Origin: Lithospermum erythrorhizon
Taxonomy: Eukaryota > Streptophyta > Magnoliopsida > Boraginales > Boraginaceae
Direction of reading: 5' to 3'
Assembly: GCA_019722365.1 (NCBI GenBank)
Contig: JADFUC010001868.1
Span: forward strand, 310,001 to 374,000
Length of the DNA stretch: 64,000 nt
A model generated the notes under the pieces. It saw nothing but the letters and a program-made list of their open reading frames with translations, was not told where the DNA came from and searched no databases. Made by a program: the position numbers and the translations under genes. Shown here piece by piece: positions 1-11,075 of the stretch. The number at the start of each line of letters is the position of its first letter. The first letter of the stretch is position 1.

Positions 1-3000
1 CACTTAATAAAACAATGTCAAGTAAACCCTTTATTGGCGAATAACTTGGATCGGGGTTATTACCAATGGCCAATGGGTTAGCCGCCTGCTGTGGTTGGGG
101 TGGGTTTTGGCCTTTTGGGGGTTTGAACAAACTAATTAACAGAATGGGTCATGTCCAGTCCACTTTATTAATGGTAGCTAAAGTGCTAAACAATGAAGAA
201 AGCCCACTTGATCACAAGTGATGCCCCTCCTCTTATATACCTTTTCCAACAACTATGAATGCTTTCTGCCTCTAAGCCGCTTCTGCTTTTTTTCCGATTT
301 TTCAAGGTGAAATTGATTAAATGGTTTCTAAATACACAAACCATTTCGTTCAAATTAATTCAGCTTGACGGCTCTATGGCCGTTTTCAAACGGTTTCGTT
401 CGTCGTTTTATTAACAAAATGCATTCATTCAACACACGCACAATAATAGATATTAGCATCCAAAACAAATTAAGAATGTATTTACCAAACATTCACCAAA
501 TGCATGATTGTAAATTAAAACAAAGTACTAATAATTTCAAATTGAAATAGTTTCAAACAAGCTGCTAAACAAATTGCTTTTGAATAGTTCATCGCCAATA
601 AATTGCTTTCAAACAGGTCACATGTATGATATAGCTTCGACAAACACATTTATCCATCCCAATCATCATTCATTACCTACATCAATGAAGGCATGAAACA
701 CAAAAAATAAATAATGAATAAAAATTGAAGAATATAATTATTAGAACACCGCTAATTATAAACCGATCATTTATTATATACCTTTATTGTCCTTCTTTTT
801 TCTTTCCACCTCTTCCAATTCACTCCTAAACATATTGAGGCTGATTTTGTATGCAAATCAAAGCTTCAACAAAAGATCGTAATCTGTCTCAAAAGATCAT
901 AACTCCGTCCAAAGAGTACACAATGCAACCTCAAAAACAACGGTTGATACATGTATAGCCAAAACATCTTTTGCAACTTTGGAAAGTATGAGATACTTCT
1001 CCAAATTTACCTTCCACCATGCCAAAATATCAAGTGAAGAATCAATTGGCTTATGCCTTTATTCAAGACTTATTCAATTTCGGGGCGGCCTCTATGTCAG
1101 TTGTTGTTGATTTTACTTGATTAAAATAACAATTACAAATATCAGAACCAGTGATTCTACTAATACAATAAAAACAATAATATACAAGTGTGTATCTTTC
1201 TTATGAATTTGGTGGAACATATTTGTGGAGAGTCCTGAACAATCAACGTGAGATTATCTCTAAGAATAGTCCACACCAACGACGAACGCATCCCTCCGGA
1301 AATTTTACTAAGACTTTAAATATTAAATCATGGCTTTATGGCCGCAGAAAAAATCCAAAGTTAGATTTTTAACTACCTACTACTGACTATGAGAAATGTA
1401 GGGAGAGAAAGAATTCCAACTTCATAAATCGGGCACCGGCATGGAATCTATTTCATTTAAAATCATGGCCTTTATATAAAGAATTTGCCCTAAATTTTAC
1501 CTATCTAACATAACTAAATTTTGTGAAAATATTTATTAAAATTTATTCCTCTATTTTCCTCATTATAGTCGAGTAAAACAAATCTATAAAGTGCCTAATC
1601 TTCACTTCTTATCCCTAAAATAAAGGCACGTGAAAGCTCGACAGTAATATTCAATAACGATTTTACAACAAGATTCCTTTAACCTTTTATCACTTCTTCA
1701 TTTTGGTCGACTATAGGAGTGATTTCCACCAACGGAAATTACCTAATATTCTCATACGCTATTTTAAACCCGAAAAGCTTATAATCGTATTATGGGCTCG
1801 CTTTTTAGCTTGGTTACAAGGACCTTCTGCGCCGATCGAAATAATATATTAATTTATGTTTAACCGAACATCATATTAATATATAGATTATGAAGGACTC
1901 TAAGTAGTGCCCATCATAACCCCTAATATCAATCAGCTTAATCCTATATATTAATTGTCCAACACCAATACGTCCGAACTTATTATTTAAACGTAATAAT
2001 CGATCAGACAATCTAATCGTTCAACATATATATATTTACAGATATAACATTCATATTTCCAAATGGGCCCAATTGAGCTTTGTTTTGAGTCGACTTATTC
2101 TAGACTCTCGACTTTACATTCTTAGGTATTAAAAGTAGTATAATAATCTTTTAAAAACTTAAAATTTAAATAAAAAATTAAAAATATCATAAATATTTTA
2201 AACAAAGTATATATAATCGGTTCGGTTCGGTTTATGTTAAAACCGATAAATTTTTGTCAAGATGGATTTTTTTTTTACTATTTCAGTTCGCATCATTTTT
2301 TCCAATTAAATTCCAGAAAAATCTGCCGGCTCGTTTCGGCCGATTTTTTCGGTTCGAATCAAACCGAAACATCCCAATCAATTAACATAAAAAAACAAAA
2401 TTTCTAATGGTTTTGCCATTCAATTTATTGATTATGACATTCCAATTCTTTATTATTATTATTTTTATCTATTTTTATAGATGTTACTATTCATTGGAGT
2501 GTCGTTATAAACTTAATAATATGAACACAAGAAAGAATCCCTTTTTAATAAATTTATGTAATCTTGGTCAAACCTGTTACACGGAACTTTGAAAACATAT
2601 GAAATTTGATATTTTTCCGCTCCAATTTACTGATACAGCCAAAAAATTATTTTATAAGGAATTGAGTTACTAATATAAATACTTTATAAAAATAGGTTTG
2701 GTACTGAGCACTCAGGCCTGGCTGCTTAAAGGCTTCATGTATCTCAGATTATTTTTTAAATTGCCTCAAGACCTCCTCGAACTATTTTCGGTCATCCCCT
2801 AGATTTTTTAGCTTGCGCACTCTAATTCTATACACCTAATTTTCATTAGTGAAATGACTGTTTACCTTAAAATACACATTGAGTCACAAGAAATATCATT
2901 TTGTCCCTAAACACTCAAAGATGTGGTGTGAAATGACTATTTTGCCCTCCATTATTTGCAATTGTAGTAGTTAGAAGTTCTACTGGCGCAAAATTGCCAT

Positions 3001-4327
3001 TTCACTAAAAGTGTATATAGTGCCTGCCTCACCCCCTACCCGCCTCCACCCCCACCCCTACTCAAAAACACTATACCCAATACGTTAATAGTAACTTTTT
3101 AACAACGATAATTTCGCCTAATGAAACTTCCTAACCACTACACTTGCAAATAGGGGGTCAAAATTAGTTGTTTCATACCCAAACTCAATACTATTTCACA
3201 GGTATATTATTAGTCTTCAACAGCCATCTTCTATAAATATAGTTGTTTATTTAGATAAATGTTTTGTTTTTAAATAATTGATTGTTTATAATAAAATTTA
3301 TATTTTTTTATTCAATTTTTATAGAAATTGTAATGATTAACTCTATTAATAAAAATGTTATTTCGCTTAATAACTATTTCCTCCATTCCAATTTAATTAA
3401 TCATGTAGCAATAAATTTTCTTTCTCTTTTATTTGATCATATATTTATTTCGATACAACTTTATATCGATTTTACACTTTGTCACTCTCAATAAAAGATT
3501 TTTCATTTCATAATTAACGGCGATGATGGCAGGATTGAGCTGTTATACACAATTCAAATAGTGTTGGGGTGTGTGTATATATTGCCCACCTAAAATTATA
3601 TACTTTTTTATGATGAGTGACAATTTGAGTCTCCCTCTCTGTAAATATTCTTGAATTGATTGATAAAGCCAAAGGCCAAACCTCCCCACACTCCCAAATT
3701 GAGTGTAGAAAGGTAAAGACTATACCACTTGTAGAATAATTTTCAATAATCACTGAGCCTTTTCATATTCCCCAGAATATTTTTTATTATATTATTATAC
3801 CGTATTTTCATTTATTTCTTTTCTTTTTTGCTTTTCAAATTGGTGGGCAGTGAAGAATTGGTGTTGTGAGACTTGGTATTAGTTCAATGTCATAATTTCC
3901 CTTGTTGTAATATGTGTAAATTCATCATCAAAATGCTTTATTACATGCATTGTTGCTTAAAGTTTGAATTATTTTATCAATTTTTTGCTGTAATTTGTCA
4001 ACAACAAGCTTGATTACATGCATTTATGCTTAAAGTTTGAATCTTTTGATCAATTTGTTGCTGTAATTTGTGTAAATTCATCATTAAGATGCTTTATTAC
4101 ATGCATTATTTCTTAAAGTTTCAATCTTTTTTTCCATAAGGAGGTTTTAGTCAGATTATATATATTTCTCTATTATTATGCTGTTCTTTGTGAATATCTC
4201 CAGTTAGCCAATTCAAAATAATTGAAATGTTGGTCTGGTCAATTCTTCTGTACAACTGTTTACTGCATCACTATGTCAACAAAATTATCGACTTTAATGA
4301 TTTCTTTGCATATATCATATAGGACTG
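1..4327. other. Intergenic region upstream of HEN1
   Basis: I see no protein-coding gene here. The open frames are short (60-80 codons), AT-driven and match no family I recognise. Around 2217-2375 there is an imperfect inverted repeat of the GGTTCGGTTT / AAACCGAA type, common in plant intergenic DNA. The last 400 bases hold a three-copy direct repeat (listed separately) and a probable 5' UTR intron of HEN1, because an acceptor-like AG sits just before the HEN1 start codon. The promoter and transcription start of HEN1 should lie in roughly 3.4-4.3 kb but cannot be placed precisely. Confidence 0.6.
3903..4130 (+). repeat. Three-copy direct repeat, about 70-75 bp per unit
   Basis: Three diverged head-to-tail copies at about 3903-3980, 3987-4057 and 4058-4130. 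Each carries the order TGTAATTTG, then TTACATGCATT, then CTTAAAGTTTGAAT. Copies one and three also share TGTGTAAATTCATCAT and ATGCTTTATTACATGCAT. They lie just upstream of the HEN1 start codon, probably in its promoter or 5' UTR intron. Confidence 0.8.
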
Positions 4328-7300
4328 ATGGCTGCACCAGCTGTTGCATCAAAGCAGAAAACTCTTACTCCAAAGGCTATTATACACCAAAAGTTCGGTG
4401 ATAAAGCGTGCTACGAGATTGAAGAAGTACAAGACTCTATTCAAAATGGTTGTCCAGGGCTTGCAATCCCGCAAAAGGCCCCAAATCTCTACCGTTGTCG
4501 GCTGCAACTTCCAGAAATATCTGTTGTATCAGAGATGTTTAAGCGAAAGAAAGAAGCAGAGCAGTCGGCTGCAGAAATGGCTATGGAGAAGGTTTCACAC
4601 CTTCAAACTTTAAATTTGTTTTCCCAATAATGAACGAATGACTTCTTTCATAGTGCTTTACATCGTGATTTTGGATTTTTGAAAGCTAGAGTTTTGATTA
4701 ACTGTTTAGCTTCACTTATCCTTGCAGCTTGGCATCAAGATGAGAGAATGTGATCCCACCCCCGAGGAAGCATGGGATGATTTAGTTAGCCGCCTTTCAT
4801 ACTTATTTTCAAGTGAGGTAAGACATGGTCAAACTCAAATTATGCATTAGTTGAACTCACTGCTGCATTATGGATTTTCTGTGCATTTCTGTTTCTGTGA
4901 ACACTAGGATTCTTTGTAATGTTGGTGTCCATTTGGCTAAACAATGCTTATACTGCTATTCTTTCCCTATTCTCGGAGCCACTTACCCCTTTCATGTATT
5001 TACCTATGCTGATCCAACCTTGTCCACCAACATTTTTGTATTTTGTTGTTAATAATTTGTGTTTTCTTGGCTCCAATAATTAACAGTTGTCTAATTTTGT
5101 CCAATAATCCCCACCCCCAATCATTCGTTCATAATATTATACTAACAATTCATTTTATCAATGTTGTTGGTGGATCATTTTTCTCGTGAAGTTTTTTTCT
5201 ACACTCCAACCGCTAAGCGGCCATTTCAGAGCAGCATTACAGAGAGCTGGTAGGCTGAATGGTTTTGTTCCGGTCTCGATTATCCGAATCTATGATTCGA
5301 AAATTGGCAACTTATGTAAATTTATAAACCCTGATGTTGAGTGCAATCCACTTTTGGCTACATCACTTATTATGAGTGCTGTTGCAAAATCAAATGGTTC
5401 GGTGTTATCTTCTGAAGAACTACTGTCACTTCGAAGAGCAACTCCACACCCTTCTGAGATTATGCAGTCTCTGGGGATCACTGAATCTAGCTTGCCAGAA
5501 AATGTTCAGGTTAAAGCAGTAATAATTCCCCCTTGCGTAGGGAAAGCTGTTGAATCTGTTACACTTAATATTTCCCTGAATGGTTATTACCTGGATGCTA
5601 TTGCAAAAGAACTAGGCAAAAATGAGGCTTCTGAAGTTCTGATTTCCAGGTATAGCTGGTATTCATATTCAGTGATCCTCCTTATTCCTTAATTTAGCAT
5701 TGGGTACTACATGATTCGAGCCCCTAGTTCATCTACGCCGTACACCTACAAAATGAATTTTCCTCAGAATTTGTTTATTTGATGTGGTACTTGTAAGTTG
5801 TAACTCATATCTCTTAGTTAATTTAGTCATTGTTTTAGTTTCTTCTTTTCAAGGAAATAAGTTTATATATCTTTCCTCTTAAGGAGCTTCAATAATTGGC
5901 ATATCATGTTTATGAATTACTTACAAAAGCTAAAAACCATATGTTTTATTTATTGTGATATGTTTGATATATGGTCTGTGCTGTGCTGTGCTGTGCTGCA
6001 TACTTAGAAAAGCATGGTTTATAGAGAACTAAAGACTACCACAGATTGGGTTTTACCAAGTGTGAAGAATACTTATACATTGAGGAATCATTCTTCTTTA
6101 TCAGGAGTGTTGGCAAATCTTCATCTGAGACAAGATTATTCTCTACTGCTGCCAAGTCAAAATACAAAGAAAGTTCTTTTTTGCACCATGAAAACCAAAC
6201 AACTCAATCTGAAGGACTATTTAATGTGAGGGCTAGTTACCTCACAGGTCAAGAAGTACATGGAAATGCAATTTTGGCATCTATAGGATACACATGGAAG
6301 TCAACTGATATCTACTATGAAGACTTGAGTTTGCGCTCTTATCATAGGTACTTCCTCTAGCTCCAAAAATGTTTATTTTATTTTGTTTTGCAGTTAATTT
6401 TGATATTTGTTATACTTCCCTGTTGTATGAGTATCTCTGAATCTCTATTGTGCAGAATGCTAGCCAATAAAACTCCTACTGGCATTTACAAATTGTCAAG
6501 AGATGCATTATTGGTGGCAGATCTACCCCTGGCTTTTACAACAAAAAGCAATTGGAGAGGTAGCTTCCCGAGAGACATTCTCTGTACATTCTGCCGCCAA
6601 CATCGTTTGGGAGAACCTCTCTTTTCTTTCATAAATAGTTCCTTAGAATCATTGCCGGACTTATCTGGATCTCGGAAGAAGCTGAAGGTGTCTGGATCAG
6701 GCCAAGACAAAAATGGAAGCAATATTGCATCTTCGAGTCCTGTAATATGTGAAATAAAAGTATTTTCCAAGAGTCAGGATTTATTGCTACTATGTAGACC
6801 TAATAAATCGTATAAGAAGCAGATGGATGCTGTACAAAGTACTGCCCTTAAAGTCCTCTCGTGGTTGAACTTGTTCCTTAGAAATAAGGAGTTGGAGAAG
6901 CTGACAGAATTAGCACGGGAACTGGAGATTCAATTTCATTTTGAACAGCTTTTAACAGCCTTTACTTTTTGTCCTTCGGTGCACATGAGTTGGCATCAAG
7001 CTATCAATTTAGGTGACAGTTCGCAAAAATATAGGAACAGCCAACCACGTGTTTGGGCAGAGGATAAGCAGGTTTTCACAAATTTAGGTGGCCAAGACTT
7101 GGGAGTTTTTGCATCTGCAGGATCTCTGGCTTGTATATGTTATACAGTATCTTTGGTTGAGAAAAGCGGGGTCATGAAGGAAATTCTTGAATGTAATGAA
7201 GAATTTGAATTTGAGATAGGGACAGGAGCAGTAATATCTTGTCTTGAAGCAGTGGTGACTCAAATTGCTGTTGGCCAGACTGCATGTTTTAATCCGGATT

Positions 7301-9466
7301 TGCCTTCTGAAGAATTTCTTGTAGCATCAGCTGGAGAGTCTTCTACCATTTTTTCGTTGTTGCCATCAAGTGAGTTACTCATGTATTTTAACGTCCTATC
7401 ACAAGTTATTTGAGGTATATTATACACTTATGTATTCTCATTTTAAATCCATGTGGCCATTGTTCCTGTCCTGGAATATAAATATATGTATATCCATTTA
7501 TCTACTCATCTTTCATTATCACTTCACACTTCTTTCCGTCATATAGGGAGTTGCAAATTGGAGTGTACTTTGACTCTGTTGCGAGTGACTGCACCTCTGG
7601 AGGACCGAATGGAGCAGGCTTTATTCAGCCCACCTCTGTCAAAGCAGCGTGTTGAATATGCAGTGCAGCACATAAAAGAATCCTCTGCTGGTTTCATTGG
7701 TAGCTCCGAAGCCTCATTTTTCTTTAAAGAGATCTTCATTTGTTATTACTAAAAGATAAATGTAAAATTGATTTTGCTTTTCAATCTTCTGGCAGGTTGA
7801 CTTTGGTTGTGGCTCTGGAAGTTTGTTGGATTCTTTGTTAGACTATCCAACCACGTTAGAGAAAATTGTGGGTGTTGACATTTCACAAAAGAGTCTCACA
7901 CGTGCTGCAAAAGGTATGAAGTAATAGTGTAGGGTCTTTGAGCTAAAAGTTCAAATGGGAACAGCAGGGGAGGGGGTTGGAATTTGAATTACTCGTTTTT
8001 ACTTTTCTGGTGATCTGTTGTGGGTCAAGACTAGATTAAGTTATTTTTAACCAAGTGTCTTGTCTTTTAACTAAACTTCTACACCAATAAGAACACGTAT
8101 CATGGTTGTTAGCTTGGTTGAATTAAATGGCTGGTACCCTTATCAAGTTATAATTAGTTGCATAAGTAGGATTAATAGTATAATGTCTGTGCACTCTAGG
8201 AAATACATTATCTCTCTGTTAATATTCTCCAACTGCGTTTGATTACCCAAATTCAATATTTTTTTATATGAGTAACCTCATCCTTTGTACTTCTTTCCGA
8301 GTAGGGGATATTGCAGACATCGTAGAAATTTTTGTTGAATATGATATTTCAACAGTAGGGAAGATTATTAATTTCTTTTGTCTCATTTTGAAACTATGTG
8401 ATATCTATCTTCTTTGCCGCTAGTAGATGCTGCATTCAAAATTAAATGACAATGCAGCCGCAGAGCCCAGTTCTAAAACCAAATATGCTGTTCTTTATGA
8501 TGGTTCCATCACTTCTTTTGATTCACGGTTGTATGGATTTGATATTGGTACTTGCTTAGAGGTAATCAACCCCACAAAGGCTTTACCATCTTATTCCATA
8601 CTCTCTTGGGTCAATCGGAAACAGTCTCCCTGTTATCACAGGGTTAAAGTTGCATACTATAAGACTCCCCCTCTGCTTAGGCTGGTTGGGTATGTTAATG
8701 TTAATATATGTACCATACTCTCTGAGAGTTATATTATATAGGTCAACTTTTATGATGTTTGTTAAGTTGCATACTATAAGACTCTCTCTGTTTACGATTC
8801 TTTTTGGGTAACTTGCCACATATGGTATAATTATTAAAGGAAACAAACATGTACCTCGTATGGAGAACATCGAACAACCTAGTGGTTATGAGGTCTTCCA
8901 GTGACTTAGAGGTCGGGTTTGATTCTCATTGTAAGGGGGCGGTGGGTGGGTTTAAAAAAAAAAAAAATGTACTTTGTATGACTTTATGTCTAAACCATCT
9001 GTTGCATATCTCATATTTCCTTAAATCTTCTGATTTTGATACATCCTAGGTGATTGAACACATGGAGGAGGATGAAGCAAGTTTATTCGGAAATATTGTG
9101 CTTAGTACTTTCTGCCCGCGTGTCCTTATCATATCTACACCCAATTACGAGTACAATATCATCCTCCAGAAATCAACTCCGCAGTGTCAAGAAGATTATC
9201 CAGATGAGAAGAATCAGGCTCAACCCTGTAAATTTCGTAACCATGACCACAAATTTGAGTGGACAAGGGAGCAGTTCAGCCGTTGGGCGTCCGACCTGGC
9301 AACAACGCATAACTATAGTGTCGAATTCAGTGGTGTTGGTGGAACTGCCGGAGTAGAACCAGGGTTCGCGTCACAAATAGCCGTCTTCAAAAGGAGAGAT
9401 GACAGTCGTAGAGATATAGATGTTGCACAACCATATAAGGTTGTATGGGAGTGGAGTAGGAGTTGA
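4328..9466 (+). CDS. HEN1: Small RNA 2'-O-methyltransferase HEN1
   Basis: HEN1 methylates the 2'-OH of the 3' nucleotide of miRNA/miRNA* and siRNA duplexes, protecting them from uridylation and decay. Coding exons read by eye: 4328-4591, 4728-4817, 5192-5649, 6045-6347, 6456-7369, 7547-7699, 7796-7913, 8427-8561, 9050-9466. The order fits plant HEN1: dsRBD1 in exon 1 (TPKAIIHQKFG start, then PGLAIPQKAPNLYRCRLQLP); La-like and second dsRNA-binding regions in exons 3-5 (AFTTKSNWRG is conserved); PPIase-like region late in exon 5; methyltransferase in exons 6-9. SAM motif I (VDFGCGSGSLLDSLL) is in exon 7. The Mg2+ ligands (Arabidopsis E796, E799, H800, H860) are present as EVIEHMEED across exons 8/9 and FRNHDHKFEW in exon 9. 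The expected product is about 949 aa, close to Arabidopsis (942). Oddity: one extra base near 7692-7694 and another at 7909-7912 break the frame if canonical splice sites are used. Family identity is near certain; an intact product is not. Confidence 0.95.
5976..5998 (+). repeat. CTGTG pentanucleotide microsatellite
   Basis: Four perfect CTGTG units followed by a partial unit, inside HEN1 intron 3. No function is suggested. Confidence 0.85.
8600..8800 (+). repeat. Degraded repeat resembling a SINE 3' region, in HEN1 intron 8
   Basis: GGGTCAATCGGAAACAGTC followed by AGGGTTAAAGTTGCATACTA and AAGACTCCCCCTCTG resembles the 3' part of a widespread plant SINE group (recalled family pattern, not searched). 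The segment AGTTGCATACTATAAGACTC recurs at about 8766-8785, so this piece is itself partly duplicated. No intact element ends were found. Confidence 0.5.
8863..8966 (+). mobile_element. tRNA-derived SINE, copy 1 (in HEN1 intron 8)
   Basis: A short retroposon with pol III-like boxes: an A-box-like CCTAGTGGTTATGAGG and a B-box-like GGTTTGATTCTC. It is followed by a G-rich body (GGGGGCGGTGGGTGGG) and an A tail (8954-8966). Imperfect target duplications flank it: ATGTACCTCGTATG at 8849-8862 and ATGTACTTTGTATG at 8967-8980 (12/14 match). A second copy in reverse orientation at 47.7 kb shares the boxes and the G-rich body. It lies in the intron between the exon ending LE and the exon starting VIEHMEED, so it should be removed by splicing. 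Confidence 0.85.
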
Positions 9467-11075
9467 TATGTTCTATAACCCATAGGCAAAACACTTGACC
9501 TTTAGATTTTGAATTTATGGTGTATTAGAGAAGGCAACCCTCCTCAATCTAGTACGGAGTACAAGTTAATCTAATCTTGGTCGACGTTCCAAAACACCCC
9601 ATTTAGACTACGACTTGTGGACTATAACAATATGGTATCACTATTCACTTCTCTTGCAAAGTTTCATTGCATCAGTTTTGTTTGTATCATTGTTGATTGT
9701 GATTTAATTATGCTACATTATGAATTAACGAGTACATAAAGTGTGAGACATAGAAGGGGCACACTGTACGAATCATTTTCTTAAAAAAACAATTCATTAA
9801 TGTCAATTATGTAGGCTTGTTTTTAACCTTGGCAGAATCTGGTGATCAATTGCTTAACTAATTTCAGACACATTTTAATTAAATGTATAGAATAAGCCTT
9901 GGCAATTATTTTCTTTTTGAATTTTTTCAATTGTATCATTTTAAGAATGGTACATTTTAGTAACGTTTACCATTTTTACATTAAAATTGTGTACATATGG
10001 AGATTAATGAATTATATCTTTAATTCACTAACGAACCGTGAATCGTTTCGCTCAACTTCTACCTATTTAGAATTTTATTGTTTGTATTCACCTGTGATTT
10101 AATTTATTTACCTAGTTTCATCCTCTGTGTTAAACACCTAAATCGGAATGTAACTAAAAAATACTTTGTCTTTAATTATTTTTCTAGCTTATTCAACATA
10201 AATTAAGAAAAAATAAAAATGAGTAAAAAAAGTATCGAAAATGTAAAATATCAATTAATCAAACTATATAATTGGTTACTGATAATTTGGTCAATAAAAA
10301 GTAAATTAAAAGATATCGAAAATATAAAATTACAATTTTACGCTAAGAATAAGTATTTTAAAATAAAAAAAATTAAGGCTGGGAAAGAAAAGAGGCATTA
10401 TATTTATTTACATTTCATCTTAACTCACCTTGGTAACTTAAAAAGTATTTAATGATCCAATCCGATTTAATTTATAATTACATATATTCATGTTAACACT
10501 TTTAACCTCATCTCGATTCACTTTAATTCTGACATAACACAAAAGTGTCAGTTAAATTAAATTAGAGGTAATATGTAACAAGTGACCTTAAGGGATGAGA
10601 TAAAGAAGGTGCTACAAAATGCTAGTCATGAAATCACGTACGTACGCATATTTAATTTTTTCGATGAAATATGAAATCACACATCATAAATTGTATCAAT
10701 AAATTAATATATGTTTATAGGATAAAAATCTCTAAATGTGAGAAATGATTGTGTAACAATTTCACACTTGTAATAAATTAATATATTAATATATGTTCTC
10801 AAAGCCCTTGACGCATGCATTTTGTCTACGCACTTACAAAAACGCTTCTTACACTACACACACAAACATAACGCACAAATATATTTGTATCAACAAATAA
10901 TATTTATTTACACATATGATAATAGAATTCTTGATTTTATATGAATCAACAAATATATTTATATGACACATGTGATCATAGAAATCTTGATTTTCTTGAT
11001 CATGAGAATGTGCATGTATGTACTCTTAGCATTGGAGAATTGAGGAAGGCCTAGGGTTCAGATTCAATCAACAAA
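9467..11075. other. Intergenic spacer between HEN1 and the myosin gene
   Basis: No gene seen. The first few hundred bases presumably contain the HEN1 3' UTR. The open frames at 9.9-10.45 kb are Lys/Ile/Tyr/Asn-rich translations of AT-rich DNA with no recognisable domain. One TACGGAGTA nonamer lies at 9553-9561. The myosin 5' UTR and promoter should occupy the right-hand end. Confidence 0.6.

Noticed and set aside
2217..2375. GGTTCGGTTCGGTTT / AAACCGAAAC inverted words as a transposon
   Set aside because: Simple repeated words without clear ends or target duplication; could be degenerate low-complexity sequence.
365..3494. Several 60-70 codon open frames in the left flank
   Set aside because: AT-driven composition, no family motifs, no splice context and no start or stop support; consistent with chance.
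10219..10452. 77-codon Lys/Ile/Tyr-rich frame between HEN1 and myosin
   Set aside because: Composition simply reflects AT-rich DNA; no domain, and it lies in an intergenic low-complexity stretch.
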